Assembly (NCBI GenBank): GCA_934444645.1
Contig: CAKSCV010000005.1
Span: 72,293 to 136,292 of the forward strand
DNA from: an uncultured Eubacteriales bacterium
GTDB lineage: Bacteria > Bacillota > Clostridia > Oscillospirales > CAG-382
DNA: 64,000 nucleotides
Direction of reading: 5' to 3'
The position numbers were made by a program, and so were the translations under genes. Positions 52,801 through 61,514 of this stretch are shown here, in pieces (within the stretch, counting starts at the first letter, position 1; the number at the start of each line of letters is the position of its first letter). Under the pieces are notes generated by a model that ran no database searches, had not been told where the DNA came from, and worked only from the letters and a program-made list of their open reading frames with translations.

Positions 52801-55800
52801 ACCTTCCGAAAGCCCGGCTTCGAAGAATAAACGGGATTCCCGCTCTTTCTCATCCGGAATTCCGTAATCCTTTTCCAATCGCCTGTCGTTCCGCTCCCCC
52901 TCACTCTCTTCGGCATACGCAAACGGATTCGCATCATCAAAATCAGCTTCCTCTTCCTCACCGAAAACATTCTCCGACCGTCCGTCTTCCGAACGAATCC
53001 CTTCGTCCTCCGTGCCGAAGGGATTTTCTGTTTCTTGCACAGTTGCTTTTTCGTCAACAACCGCCGTTCCGTCCGTTGAAGAAACCTGCGTCACACCTTC
53101 CGCAGCCGCCTTGTTATCGAAAGTAACCGTCCCGTTATCGATTCCACCCGTAGCGTTATTCAAGCCACCCGACTTGCTCTCAACATCAGCCGCATCGTTC
53201 TTCATACCGGCTTCCACATTGGCGACCGCCGCTTCGCCGACAGTATCCGTTCCGACCGTGTCTTGCGCATTGTCCCCAATCGGAATGTATTCCACATCGT
53301 CCGTGTCAAATGGGTTGTTTTCGTCTAAATCCTTTACCCGGTGCTTCTTCTTTTTACCCTTTTCTTTTTTGCCTTTGTCTTTTTCTTCCTGCACCGCAGC
53401 TTCTGGCGCGATGGCTTCCGGCGCATCACTATCCGCTTTTTTCTTCGTGTTTTGCGCATTCACATCCGCTTTTACCATGTCCGCGAGCGTCAATACCTCA
53501 AGCTTGCCGAGATCCGTATCCGACACAGCCTTTCCGCCGGCTAAAGCCTTTCGTAACTTTTCGGCAAGCTTGTAACTGTCACTGTTCTCAGCGTTCTCAC
53601 CGGCAAGTTCAAATAATGCATCCATCTTCCCATCGCCGCCCGTGCGTAACTTTCCGCCAAGCTCCTTGTAGTAGATGTTCGTCTTGCGTACCTGCGTGAT
53701 CGCACCAAGCCCAATGCGGGCGCCACCCATAAGACCGCCGCTCACCGCACCGCCAAGCATGTCAAGCCCGATCGCCTCGGCTTGGTCAGCCATCGCCCGA
53801 CCGAACGCTTCTTGTTCCGAGTAACCGAGATCCATGTATTTGTAGGTCGCTTGCTTGATCTCGCTCTTGTCTCCGGCAATTAAAACATCCGCCGCAAGAT
53901 TGATAAGCGAGCTTGCACCTTCTTCACTGCCTTCGGCAACAAGGTTCTTTGTTAAATATTTCCACGCACTCTTTTCCCACTCATCGGAAAATAAGTTTTC
54001 AAGACTGACCTTTTCCGTTATGATCTCCGCCGCACCGGCAATCACACCAAGTAACATCGCCTGATTGTCGTCTAAACCTCTGTCCTTCGCGTCGATCGTC
54101 GCGTCAGCCGCCGCACCCGATCCCATAATGCCGAGTGAAATGCTGCTCGCCGCCTTCGCCGCCTGCTCCGCGCTCCCGGAAACCGCACTGCCGACTCCCT
54201 TTCCGATAAGTGCCGTAAATAAGAAATCCGCCATGCTCATGCCCGTCCCGTAAGCAAAACTGCCAACCGCTCCCCAGTTTTCTTCGATTTCCTTGGTCAC
54301 CGCAGAACGAATCGAACTTTGAACATGCGAAAGCTTGTTGTACGGCGCATTCTGGTCAAGCTTTCCATCCTCCGCATAGTCGGAAATCTGCCCAACCGTC
54401 CCGATAACACCTTTCGCCGGCGCAATAAGCGTACTGAAAACCGAAGCACGAACCGGATGCTTCGCCGCATAATCCGCATACCAGTTTTGATAGGTTTGCC
54501 GCGAACGCTTGTTGAGCACACCCGTAAGGCTTCTCACAAATTCGCCTGCCTTTTCCGCACCTTCCGTCGCATATAAATAATTGTATAATGCAATCTCATC
54601 CGCATTCATTTCCGTCTTGTCCGTCTTTACGAATGCAGCAGAAGCCCCAAGCCGCGCAATGTCGTTCGTCGTCTTTATGCTTTGCGCGTCCGGATTTTTG
54701 TTGATGTAGTCATAATAGTAGTCATTAAACCCGGTCTCTTCGTAAGTCCCGGAAACGTTTAACTTTGCCTTTTTGCCGTTGGCCGTCGTCTTGTACTTGC
54801 TCTTCTCGGCAAAATCCGGTGCTTCAAACGCATAGGCATATTGCCCGAGTAATTCGTCATACGCCGCCGAATCCCGGTATTCACCGCGAATCGCCTCCGC
54901 ATCATATTTCTGCTTTTCCGCAGCATGTACACGACTTTCCGCTTCTTCCTTTACCTTCAACGCCGCCGCAGCCGCCGGATCATCCGGATCATATGCCGCA
55001 TCCGTCAAAACACTTTCTAAGCTGTTCGCCGCCACATCAAAGTCCGCATTCGCCGCCCTTAACGCATCGTCCGCCTCCGAAACATAAATGCCGTCTAAAA
55101 TCGCTTTCTTGTTGCGACCCTCATAGTCGGCCATGCTTCCCGCAAGAGCCGTGTAATCCTCCTCCGTCGCTTGCCCTTTCAAAAACCGCTCATAAACCGA
55201 TTCATACGCTTTTCCGACAGCTGCCTTTGCCTTGTCCGCCTCTTGCGTGCTCGTAAAAGGCGAAAATGTTGCCCCATAGCTTTTGACTTCATGCTTCGTG
55301 ATCTCCGCATCAAAAATCTTCGGTGCTTCCGAAACAAGCGTGTTCATGCTCCGCGTGTAGTCGTCAAAATCCTCATCCGTCGCTTCACCGGCAATAAACT
55401 TCTCTTGTAAGCCGGAAAATTGCTTTCCGAGATTGTGGTAACGCGACTGTATGTCAAAAGCCGTCGTCGGCTTGTCCTTCCACCAAGAACCTTCCGGAGC
55501 CTCTGCCTTTTTCGCGGCTGCCGGAAAAGACGCTTGCGTCTGCTCCCTCATGCCGAATACATCCGGTAAAAGACCGCCTTGCTCGTCCGTCTTCTTGTCA
55601 AAATCACGCTTTGCAACACGTGCCGGACTCGACTTTGCGGCGTTCGAAAAAACCGTGTCCGCACCTGTCGCAACCGTGTTCGCATCCTCGTCGGAAAGAA
55701 GCCCATATTTCCCGAGTACACGCGCACCCTTTACCGCCGTGTTAAAATCCTTCACCGTCGCCTTTTCCGGCTCTTTCTTTAATTTTTCGATCGCATTCCG

Positions 55801-55902
55801 ACCATAATATGCCGTCGCTACCTCTTTGCCGACCGGCTTTGTGGCCTTTTTCTTCTTGTTCTCTTCGGCCGCTTTTCCAAGCTTGTCAATGTCAAATCCC
55901 AT
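46846..55902 (-). CDS. Giant polyvalent phage protein (3018 residues) with zincin and LPD3-like domains
   Basis: The largest gene here. The N-terminal ~550 residues are helical. Residues about 540-740 hold Gly/Ala-rich hydrophobic stretches (SMADFLFTALIGKGVGSAVS, LDMLGGAVSGGLMGGARIG) that could insert in membrane. An acidic linker (about 850-1000) precedes a zincin metallopeptidase motif GHELTHSLEG at about 1094 with a later EAEVDADILANFVG. Residues about 1250-1420 resemble LPD3 (TGYKAWDSHKRNQ, YRFRISIGHNG, VYNVVQTKEDTLPA). A long helical part and a C-terminal part with NLASALTNFIPITQAGG and AAYFKIFLGAYLFNDLYEKL follow. Polyvalent proteins of this build travel in virions and are injected with phage or plasmid DNA to protect it (family knowledge). 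Start ATG has AGGAG ahead. It is the last gene of the late operon. Confidence 0.85.
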   Translation of the reverse strand: MGFDIDKLGKAAEENKKKKATKPVGKEVATAYYGRNAIEKLKKEPEKATVKDFNTAVKGARVLGKYGLLSDEDANTVATGADTVFSNAAKSSPARVAKRDFDKKTDEQGGLLPDVFGMREQTQASFPAAAKKAEAPEGSWWKDKPTTAFDIQSRYHNLGKQFSGLQEKFIAGEATDEDFDDYTRSMNTLVSEAPKIFDAEITKHEVKSYGATFSPFTSTQEADKAKAAVGKAYESVYERFLKGQATEEDYTALAGSMADYEGRNKKAILDGIYVSEADDALRAANADFDVAANSLESVLTDAAYDPDDPAAAAALKVKEEAESRVHAAEKQKYDAEAIRGEYRDSAAYDELLGQYAYAFEAPDFAEKSKYKTTANGKKAKLNVSGTYEETGFNDYYYDYINKNPDAQSIKTTNDIARLGASAAFVKTDKTEMNADEIALYNYLYATEGAEKAGEFVRSLTGVLNKRSRQTYQNWYADYAAKHPVRASVFSTLIAPAKGVIGTVGQISDYAEDGKLDQNAPYNKLSHVQSSIRSAVTKEIEENWGAVGSFAYGTGMSMADFLFTALIGKGVGSAVSGSAEQAAKAASSISLGIMGSGAAADATIDAKDRGLDDNQAMLLGVIAGAAEIITEKVSLENLFSDEWEKSAWKYLTKNLVAEGSEEGASSLINLAADVLIAGDKSEIKQATYKYMDLGYSEQEAFGRAMADQAEAIGLDMLGGAVSGGLMGGARIGLGAITQVRKTNIYYKELGGKLRTGGDGKMDALFELAGENAENSDSYKLAEKLRKALAGGKAVSDTDLGKLEVLTLADMVKADVNAQNTKKKADSDAPEAIAPEAAVQEEKDKGKKEKGKKKKHRVKDLDENNPFDTDDVEYIPIGDNAQDTVGTDTVGEAAVANVEAGMKNDAADVESKSGGLNNATGGIDNGTVTFDNKAAAEGVTQVSSTDGTAVVDEKATVQETENPFGTEDEGIRSEDGRSENVFGEEEEADFDDANPFAYAEESEGERNDRRLEKDYGIPDEKERESRLFFEAGLSEGDIDEDTAASIKRMSKLVDKDIYFYREAAVDGTVSNGFYDASDGSIHINLQAENPVAQIIGHELTHSLEGSKSYKALQKTIFDYITKTAGASAIDDERARLADVYKRNGKAHSTEAEVDADILANFVGTKLLTDENAIRYVVGYKRSFGVWMHEQITRLKATLGSKNAKTQAFLDKAARLYHDALVESKNAVRSENSGKKNSIVYLDNGASYVEASRQVISGNNRNKWIEQINEFFDELLQEKSKIEIKTDEGDTMVITGKQTGYKAWDSHKRNQSTGERLKMSDNEFKVKLNAESHIDELVQASRLDKKSGKDDRKNHLFAKDGFTYRTAYFRDFDGKYYRFRISIGHNGTTATVYNVVQTKEDTLPAANIVAAVGSKAMGKYPLKHSISEIGEKVNSSAKKGSVSDTAKAKVDKGQVIINENALAKEEARLLNENAPGEYARAAEERRSIERAAVEEGIQEAQERENNPNLIVENALAKEESRRLNEKASAEYDRLLQEEYNKRQVLYNPDEGKSVKREDLKKVDKEYLERTERGLINRLAERLGVPYGMKDLYLKWPIRALTDEFLEKGNISQTSVDEAFNRAMEAGRRYEESYYQEYKYVKDYFRTVGIPVEESVKKDFRDWNRFRQSTMGTLRLVNKESGKAGLWSIDEAWEKLRELAPGLAKDNVTAASDKLRVLFEICQGIRKIEYRVSDAYSDEQKAWEKRDFENAVYDSIRDFRTVRVRAIETVRADTGFDPEMFANMSEDDKNNIAADLLKASEAAAAAKRSMEKVSRKFPLTGDEEMLVGELLKGKITFAGIDSNRYNLKNIKAVYEARSAYEANAAVLSEYAKKHKAMLIAEADGVLRNMVDTHDKAGINYSTETAERNIRDTFGDNATSEKIIDTYFRPVHKNEAAKTRMMNEYIARVKELKLSNKLSGADKKAGRVSESAAVQILGEAKGNIEFLENQKQRGKALAERDGKTLDEWKGVIADLWTDNPQLDKPKIEAAVKEFRKIYDELIREVNRARVLNGYPAISYRAGYFPHFSRSESIDGIMDKITAALGGSTEVTELPTEIAGRTGVFKPGIRWFGAALERQGISTDYDALYGFARYLDGAADIIYHTDDIQRLRALASQVRYRTTNESIQAQVDDVRRDRTLDDDAKEEKIKKLYDKGGYALSGFVNWLEEYTNILAGKKSELDRKIESAIGRKFYNLSKAIEGRVGANMVGGNLASALTNFIPITQAGGSVGSLDLLSGMWDTIKSYKADDGFADRSDFLTNRFGVDALAQTPMQKISSAAGVPMEFIDAFTSNTLVRARYNQNLRSGLSEEAALREADEWAAGLMAGRSKGEMPTIYHSRNLLLKPFTMFQLEVKNQYSYLFKDLPRDFKNRDKNLAKLIAAYFKIFLGAYLFNDLYEKLVGRRSALDPLGIINDTVGDITGYKLPNVIDGIGNLVSGNAFFDETEKAGNAYEVVGGLAGDIADELPFIGGVLGGGRTPINSAFPDMEKMGKALLNNEWSTKKRITTAASELGKSVGANVVAPVAGGQIRKIIQGVNAAVSGGSYTMDADGNKILQYPVISENKVELIGNIAKGALFGKSSFETAGDWVDSGFKSFSAKATALYDGLCDSGESEKASFALISNLRGAEKTDEESRSAVQRDMIRHSALTGSGKAIAYAALGASDKEQELIASLDDAGADMGAVADALMDIKDINGYDALTGAAKSNAKREVLIQSDLTEDEKHDIYTALISDSKESEIAEFDAAGMDFDTFLQIQNVYAEIGGRDLKATEKAFEFSHEVDGMNLSNDQKAVAKDCFTYFSMVPAEASRYDKFVAAGLDKDLSYTLNGAMAALEPEEGKQSVSAIQKYRAIIDSDLTEDERETAFRVVMSEDEYAKFERGRSLGMPQEAYVLYKENAGAFDANGNGRLSGSEMEDLIEYISGGGKAILPGGQSVRFISMTTAQKAVLWQMMSGSKSVKNNPYNSKKGVQAAKEYLRLKEVENIKE

Positions 55903-55913
55903 TGCTAAAACTC

Positions 55914-57203
55914 CTATCCGTTAAATTTCGACGTGTCCACCCCGGCAGCCTTCAAAAGCCGCTCCGCATCGGCATCGTTAATTCTCCCGGCCGTGTATAA
56001 GGACCAGATATAGTTAACCTTCTCATTCTCGCTTGCTTGATTGCTCACTCGGCGTAATAATGTGTTGTACGTGCTCGCATCTAAAGGCGCAGCCGCCGAA
56101 GCCGTGCCGTCGCCGCCGCCGTCCTCATCCGAATACTTGCCGCCGGACTCATCCGAATACTTGCCGTCCGAATTGCCGCTGCCGCCCTTCGACGATTGTG
56201 AAAGCTTCCTCAAGCCGTATTCTTTGTCCCACGCAAGATTTTTCTTTTGCAGATCAATATCGCCAAAAGCAACATCTTTTTTCCAGCTGTCCGAGGTCTT
56301 GTCAAGCTCCAATTGCCCGCGCCGGATCTCTTCGTCCACCAAATCGGCCGCACGGCGGCGTTCCAATTCACTGTCCTCTCTGTCTTGATTCCGTAACGCA
56401 AGCGCATTTTCAAATTGCTGCTGCGCCGCCTTTTCCTCGGCTTGCTTCTCGGAAGCCTCACGCGTGTCATGATAGTTGATGCTCGTTAAGTGCTTGTTGT
56501 AAGCGTCCGCCTTGGCGTTGTCGTATCGCGTAAGCTCGTCTAAATAACGGCTGTAGTCGTTGCTCTCCGCCTCCTGTAAAAGCCTGTACTTCTGCACTTC
56601 CTTGTTGTATTCGCTTAAATACCGATCATATGCAGCATTGTATAGCTCGGGAATCTTGTCACTCATCTGTGCCGCATAATAGTCGCCGGCTTGGCTTGCC
56701 GCCGTCACTGCATAGCTCGACGGTATGCCGCCGCTCGCCGCAGCCGCCGCACCTAACGTGTCTTCGGAAGCCCGCTTGCCCTCACGCGCATATTGCTTTG
56801 CATAGGCTTCATACGCCGGATCATTCTCCGGCTTGTAACGGAAATTGGCATAATCCAAAATGTCCGTTAACTTGCTCTGTGCCTCCGCACCGTATTGGCT
56901 TTTGTAAACCGGCTCTTGCTTGTCATAGCGAAAACTCGACGGCGTCTCTAAATAATAACCCGAACCGTCGCCGCCGCCCGTGTAACCGCCATACGTCCTC
57001 CGTACACTCTCCGCACCTTCATTCGCAAGTGCCCGTGCCTCGTCCGTCTTGGCGTTCTTGTAGTCACTCTTGTAGCGGATAAGACTCATCCCGGCCGAAG
57101 GATCCTTTTCGGCAAGCCGCATATCGTAGTCGGAAAACGACGCTTGTAAACCGCTTGTATCTAATGCCTTCTTGAAATCATCATACGTGTATTTGATCGC
57201 CAT
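55914..57203 (-). CDS. Phage virion protein, coiled-coil (putative internal or tail protein)
   Basis: A 429-residue protein lying 11 bases before the giant gene. It begins MAIKYTYDDFKKALDTSGL, has Ala-rich helical and coiled-coil parts (about 150-330, EKQAEEKAAQQQFENALALR), a low-complexity segment with repeated KYSDE units and glycines (about 345-375), and a C-terminal helical domain. No known family is recognised. Its position among virion genes of this podovirus-like set suggests an ejection or internal virion protein (inference). GGAGGG precedes the ATG. Confidence 0.7.
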   Translation of the reverse strand: MAIKYTYDDFKKALDTSGLQASFSDYDMRLAEKDPSAGMSLIRYKSDYKNAKTDEARALANEGAESVRRTYGGYTGGGDGSGYYLETPSSFRYDKQEPVYKSQYGAEAQSKLTDILDYANFRYKPENDPAYEAYAKQYAREGKRASEDTLGAAAAASGGIPSSYAVTAASQAGDYYAAQMSDKIPELYNAAYDRYLSEYNKEVQKYRLLQEAESNDYSRYLDELTRYDNAKADAYNKHLTSINYHDTREASEKQAEEKAAQQQFENALALRNQDREDSELERRRAADLVDEEIRRGQLELDKTSDSWKKDVAFGDIDLQKKNLAWDKEYGLRKLSQSSKGGSGNSDGKYSDESGGKYSDEDGGGDGTASAAAPLDASTYNTLLRRVSNQASENEKVNYIWSLYTAGRINDADAERLLKAAGVDTSKFNG

Positions 57204-57224
57204 TTTTTCATACCCTCCAAAATT

Positions 57225-58823
57225 TTATAATGCACTTCCGGCATAACTCTCCGCCGCAAGTGAGTATAGCTTCCAACTGCCCTCCGCTTCGATTTTCAAA
57301 CGGAAGTGGTCACACCGCCGCGGTATGACCGGTAAATAAAAGCTCCGCTTGCTTTCCACCGTTAACTCCTTTATAACCTCCCAACCTCCTGAATCGTAAC
57401 AAATTAAAATCTTGATCGCGCAGCCACTTTCTCCGTCTAACCGCAGCTGTAACTTCGAAATGCCCTTCTTGTCGGGCGACGCGTAAATAAAATCCCCAAA
57501 TTCCAAAAAACTGCAAATCGATGCTTCCCGTTCCTTCTGCGCATCCTCCGGAATCTCGGACGCATTCCCGCATAACCAAATCCGGCCGCTCGTGTCAAGA
57601 AACGTTAAATCCCTCTCCTTGCCGAAATCCAAAATCTGTAAATACTTCTCTTCGCGTACCCAAATGCCCTTTTGCGTGTCATAAATAAATAAACTCCATA
57701 TGCCGCCGTCGTCCTCCATGCTCACATAATATTTTCGCCCGTCGCTGCCGCCAACCGCATTTTTGTATTTTGCCTCTCCGAACGGCGCCGCAAGACTCTG
57801 CGGAATCCCACCTGTGTAGGCACAAATGCCGCTTGAAGAAAGATAATATAAAACCTCTCCGGCCACCGCAAAGCTGCGCGAACTGCCCTTGGCGGCTCCC
57901 ATCGTCGCACTGCCGATGATCTGAAAATTCGACGGCTTGTCACCGTAAACCTTGTATATGTAGTGCTCCTTGAAAAAACACGGATACCCAAGATAGGTAA
58001 AACAACCCGTAAAGTCCCCGGCACTGCCAACATCACAAGCATATGCGTCGGTCGAAAGCCCGTCAAACACGTTCCAGTTGCAAAGATCGCCTAACTTCGA
58101 CGCATAAACCGTGCTGCCCTTGCAGCCCCATAACCGGTTGTCGCTCTCGCAGATAAAATCCAAATCCGGCATTACGCGCTTGAGCTTGAGTGCCTTCTCC
58201 GTGTCCCCGTGATTCCCGATCACAAACGTGTTTTCATAAAAACGCAGCTTGCACCCTTCAATCTCGCGGATAATCGCCACCTTGTTGTTTTCCTTGTGTG
58301 CCACACAGCCGGAAATCTCCACCGCATCGCCAACCTTAAAAAAGTCGGTAAACTTCACGTTCAGCATGTCAATCGTGTTCGCGCTTGCTTTTACGTCCGC
58401 ATACGTCCCGTCCGTTATGTCCGCTTCTCCCGATACCTCCGTCTCCACCTTGCCGACTTCACCGGTCAAACGGTTGTAGTAAATCTTGTCCGGCAGAATG
58501 AGCGTATTCATGCCGAGCGTCGCAAAGGTCTTGCGCGAATCCGAAACGTCTGCGATTTTCTTCCCATCCGCATATAATTCCGTGCCGCTTGCCCATAACT
58601 CCCCATCTAACGCATAGTAGCCGTTCGGCGTGCCTTCGACCGTCAATGCCCGTAATAGGTAGCGCGGCAAGCGCGATCCGTAGATCGGATAATAATCGCT
58701 CGTCATGCCCTCCATGTCATAAATTTCTCCGTCAGCCGCCGCAAGATTGTGATTGTATCCGCCAAAAGCCGCTTGTGTCCGCTTTCGGATCTTGTCCGTG
58801 TAAATCATACTCGGCAAACTCAT
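57225..58823 (-). CDS. Phage structural protein, beta-propeller-like
   Basis: A 532-residue protein that starts MSLPSMIYTDKIRKRTQAAF, GGYNHNLAAADGEIYDMEGM. Repeated beta-rich units (YYALDGELWASGTELYADGK, LLPDKIYYNRLTGEVGKVE-like) suggest a propeller or repeated sheet, as in tail or stabilisation proteins of short-tailed phages (resemblance only). It sits between other virion genes with AAAGGAG ahead. A connector or tail-tube role is plausible but not shown. Confidence 0.6.
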   Translation of the reverse strand: MSLPSMIYTDKIRKRTQAAFGGYNHNLAAADGEIYDMEGMTSDYYPIYGSRLPRYLLRALTVEGTPNGYYALDGELWASGTELYADGKKIADVSDSRKTFATLGMNTLILPDKIYYNRLTGEVGKVETEVSGEADITDGTYADVKASANTIDMLNVKFTDFFKVGDAVEISGCVAHKENNKVAIIREIEGCKLRFYENTFVIGNHGDTEKALKLKRVMPDLDFICESDNRLWGCKGSTVYASKLGDLCNWNVFDGLSTDAYACDVGSAGDFTGCFTYLGYPCFFKEHYIYKVYGDKPSNFQIIGSATMGAAKGSSRSFAVAGEVLYYLSSSGICAYTGGIPQSLAAPFGEAKYKNAVGGSDGRKYYVSMEDDGGIWSLFIYDTQKGIWVREEKYLQILDFGKERDLTFLDTSGRIWLCGNASEIPEDAQKEREASICSFLEFGDFIYASPDKKGISKLQLRLDGESGCAIKILICYDSGGWEVIKELTVESKRSFYLPVIPRRCDHFRLKIEAEGSWKLYSLAAESYAGSAL

Positions 58824-58844
58824 CTTTCTTCGCTCCTTTCTCCT

Positions 58845-59888
58845 TTATGCTTGAAATACCGTGTTTGCCCAGGTCTCAAATTTTCTCAATAGCTCATAGG
58901 CGCTCACACCATTTTCCGGCCTTGTCCCAACGGACACCGTCGAAAAAACTCTGAAATCCGGATCCGGCAAAGTGATTCCGGACGTATAAAGCGCATAAAA
59001 AAGACTTGTGACAGCCTGTATACTCTCTGTTCCGAATATCTGCCCTCTGGTAACCTTTTCCGGTGTTTCCAATGTCGTCCCTCTTTTTTTCAACCGCTTG
59101 TATAGATCTTCACTCAACTCGTTCCATTCGTCTGCCGTAATTTTGAATATGCCTTTGTCTTTCAGATAGTAGAATGAAAAAGGCAAAATACCGTCATACG
59201 ATCCTGTCGTCGTGAATGTCTGTGTCGAAGCAATATATTTCACCGTAACAGCTACATGAAAAGCACCGTAACCGATATCCTTTTTTTCGAAACCCACCGT
59301 ATAGACATCCGCTTTGTAAGAATCCCCGTATACATTGGTCTTGGTGGTTCTGAAACATAACATGTTTTCTTTTGTTACCGTCACCACCTTTTCCGCCCCG
59401 GTGATTACCGCCGTGACCTTAATCTCACCACCTCCGTATTGCCGTAGGTTCACACCAAAAGAAACAGCCGCTTCACGATAGCCAATAAAGCCGTTCATGT
59501 CCTCAATAGGCAATTCCGATTCAATGACCGATTCGCCGGATTCTGCGCGTGATACGGTGGAGATCTGTACCCCTAAAAGGCGGTTATACTCCGTCACACT
59601 TCCGTTCTTGTACAGATCATACGCAAGCTCAATTTCATAGTTTGTGTTTTCAAGCAGTGTGTTGTTAACGCCGCCGGCAAAACCGAAAAACGGACGACTT
59701 TCCGTGTATGTGTTATATTCAACGTGATAGTCTTCCGAAACAGCCGTTTCAGTCCGTTTTACCATAAAATGGTCTATACCGATCACCGTGTCGCCTTTCG
59801 GAACAGCTTTCAGTTCAGCCGACCACGCGGCGGCGTTAACCGTAAGCTTTACATATTCGTCCTCTATTACCTGCGTATTCCAGCTCAT
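58845..59888 (-). CDS. Phage structural protein of unknown function
   Basis: A 347-residue protein starting MSWNTQVIEDEYVKLTVNAA. It is mostly predicted beta strands with a C-terminal helical end (AYELLRKFETWANTVF). It overlaps the fibre-like gene by 4 bases (ATGA), so the two are translationally coupled. No family is recognised; tail or baseplate protein is a guess from context. Confidence 0.65.
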   Translation of the reverse strand: MSWNTQVIEDEYVKLTVNAAAWSAELKAVPKGDTVIGIDHFMVKRTETAVSEDYHVEYNTYTESRPFFGFAGGVNNTLLENTNYEIELAYDLYKNGSVTEYNRLLGVQISTVSRAESGESVIESELPIEDMNGFIGYREAAVSFGVNLRQYGGGEIKVTAVITGAEKVVTVTKENMLCFRTTKTNVYGDSYKADVYTVGFEKKDIGYGAFHVAVTVKYIASTQTFTTTGSYDGILPFSFYYLKDKGIFKITADEWNELSEDLYKRLKKRGTTLETPEKVTRGQIFGTESIQAVTSLFYALYTSGITLPDPDFRVFSTVSVGTRPENGVSAYELLRKFETWANTVFQA

Positions 59889-61309
59889 GAAAAATACACC
59901 GCCAATCCCGTAAGACTGTCTGCCAATCCCGTAACGACCGCACTCGAAAAATCCCATGCGCCCTTCGGGTAAACCTTGTCTTGGTTGTAGTTGTACCCAA
60001 TGACCGATTTTTCACTTCCGTCCGTGCCGGCAGCAACCACAAAATTCACCGAAGACGTCCCTTCGTTGCCTTTTGTAGAACCGTATCGGAAACCATACAT
60101 AACCGCCTCCGTTCCCGTGTAGCTGTCAATAGACGATACCGATTTCATAAGCATGTCCGCACCGACACTGTCTTCTGAAAAATTGAAGCTCGAATCAACC
60201 TCTAAATAAAATTGTCCCGGATAGCTTCCGCTCGCTACGTTCGAAGGACCGAATAACTTGCAGAGATATAAATTTCCATCCCCATAAACACCGGCATCCT
60301 CGCCAAGCTTGATCCTGTCCGCCCTTAATTTGATGGTCGATTCTCCGTTTGCTGCCTCCATGACAAAATCCGCCGCACTCGCACTTGTCACCGCTTGGTT
60401 GTCATCTATGCCCTTTAAATCACTGCCGACCAATTTTACCGCTTGCCCCACCATCAGCTTGATAAACGCACCATTCGCGTCAGCCTTTTGCTCAATCTCC
60501 GTGAAGCTCTCCGAAAGCTCCGTAACCTTTCCGTCCGTGTAACCCTTCGCCGCATTTTCGGCATCGTTCCCGGCATTTTCCGCATATTCTTTGGCCGCCG
60601 CATCCGCTTCGGAAAACTTCTGCGTCACCGTGCTTTGATAGCTCGTAAAATCCTTTTTGGCAGCAAATTCCGCAGTCGCTTCGGATTTCGTGTATACCTT
60701 CGACTCAATGTCTGCCTTGGCTTCCGTAACCTTTCCGTCCGTGTAATCCTTCGCCGCGTCCTTCGCCGCTGCCTCGGCCGCCTCCAAACCTTCCGCAAAC
60801 GTCTGGTATTTTGTCCCTTTCCACTCGGCAATTTCGATAAGCTCTGCCGCGTTCCCGTCCGCCTTGCCTTTCACACCCGCAATCGCCGCCGTGTTCTCTT
60901 CCACCTTTCCGTCAATGCTCTTTATCGCTTCATATTCCGCAAGCCCTGCAATCTTCGCATATTCCTTTGATACCTCCGTCTCAAACTTGGATAATGCGTC
61001 CGTCTGATTTTGCAATGCACCTTCCGTCGCCGTCTTAAACTCCGTAAAAAGCTCTGCCCGCGCGAAATTCTCGTTTACCTCCGTTTCAAGGTCCGCAATC
61101 GCATAGTTCACCTTGTCTTCGTATTCTTTCCTGAATTCCGCAAGTGCCGCCGCATTAAAATTGTCCGTATCCAAATTCCGTAAAAGATACCGTAACGATT
61201 CAAGTAACATAAACGTGTAGTTGTATAATTTCGATACCTTGTCTTCGATCGGCTCGTCATCTGCAAAGTTCGGAAATCCGCAGTCTAAGCTCATAAAGTC
61301 CTTTGCCAT
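59885..61309 (-). CDS. Phage tail fibre-like protein with coiled-coil stalk
   Basis: A 474-residue protein. Residues about 40-290 are an Ala/Glu/Lys-rich coiled coil with repeated KDYTDGKVTE and KGYTDGKVTE units, typical of trimeric fibre stalks. The C-terminal ~170 residues are a beta-rich head (YLCKLFGPSNVASGSYPGQF, SYTGTEAVMYGFRYGSTKG) that may bind the host surface. GAGGAGG precedes the ATG. It is the first of five virion genes running in reverse. Good evidence for a fibre type; the receptor is unknown. Confidence 0.75.
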   Translation of the reverse strand: MAKDFMSLDCGFPNFADDEPIEDKVSKLYNYTFMLLESLRYLLRNLDTDNFNAAALAEFRKEYEDKVNYAIADLETEVNENFARAELFTEFKTATEGALQNQTDALSKFETEVSKEYAKIAGLAEYEAIKSIDGKVEENTAAIAGVKGKADGNAAELIEIAEWKGTKYQTFAEGLEAAEAAAKDAAKDYTDGKVTEAKADIESKVYTKSEATAEFAAKKDFTSYQSTVTQKFSEADAAAKEYAENAGNDAENAAKGYTDGKVTELSESFTEIEQKADANGAFIKLMVGQAVKLVGSDLKGIDDNQAVTSASAADFVMEAANGESTIKLRADRIKLGEDAGVYGDGNLYLCKLFGPSNVASGSYPGQFYLEVDSSFNFSEDSVGADMLMKSVSSIDSYTGTEAVMYGFRYGSTKGNEGTSSVNFVVAAGTDGSEKSVIGYNYNQDKVYPKGAWDFSSAVVTGLADSLTGLAVYFS

Positions 61310-61419
61310 TTTTCAAATCCTCCTCGTTTAGCTTATTATGCAACAAATCCCGCGTCACGGCGTGCCATTTTGTACGGAAATTTGTGTCAAACACGAATTG
61401 CAATTTGTCTGCGCAAAGT

Positions 61420-61457
61420 AAAAGCACCGAACAGACCTTATTCTGCTCGGTGCTTTT
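61420..61457. terminator. Hairpin terminator (copy B of the 25046 element)
   Basis: AAAAGCACCGA pairs with TCGGTGCTTTT, with the same inner CAGA/TCTG pairing as at 25046-25082. It follows, on the reverse strand, a phage gene tail ending RYHEKLNKK. Confidence 0.75.
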
Positions 61458-61460
61458 CTT

Positions 61461-61514
61461 TTACTTCTTATTTAACTTTTCATGATACCGCTGGAAACTT
61501 TCCCTCACATACTT
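61461..61514 (-). pseudogene. Remnant C-terminus of a phage gene (copy B)
   Basis: On the reverse strand the last codons read KYVRESFQRYHEKLNKK and stop, matching the end of the gene at 63878-64000 (KYVREIFKRYHEKLNKK) at 15 of 17 residues but with several synonymous base changes. Upstream of KYV the similarity ends. It marks a second, older copy of that gene end on the other side of the ATPase-HEPN cassette. Confidence 0.65.
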
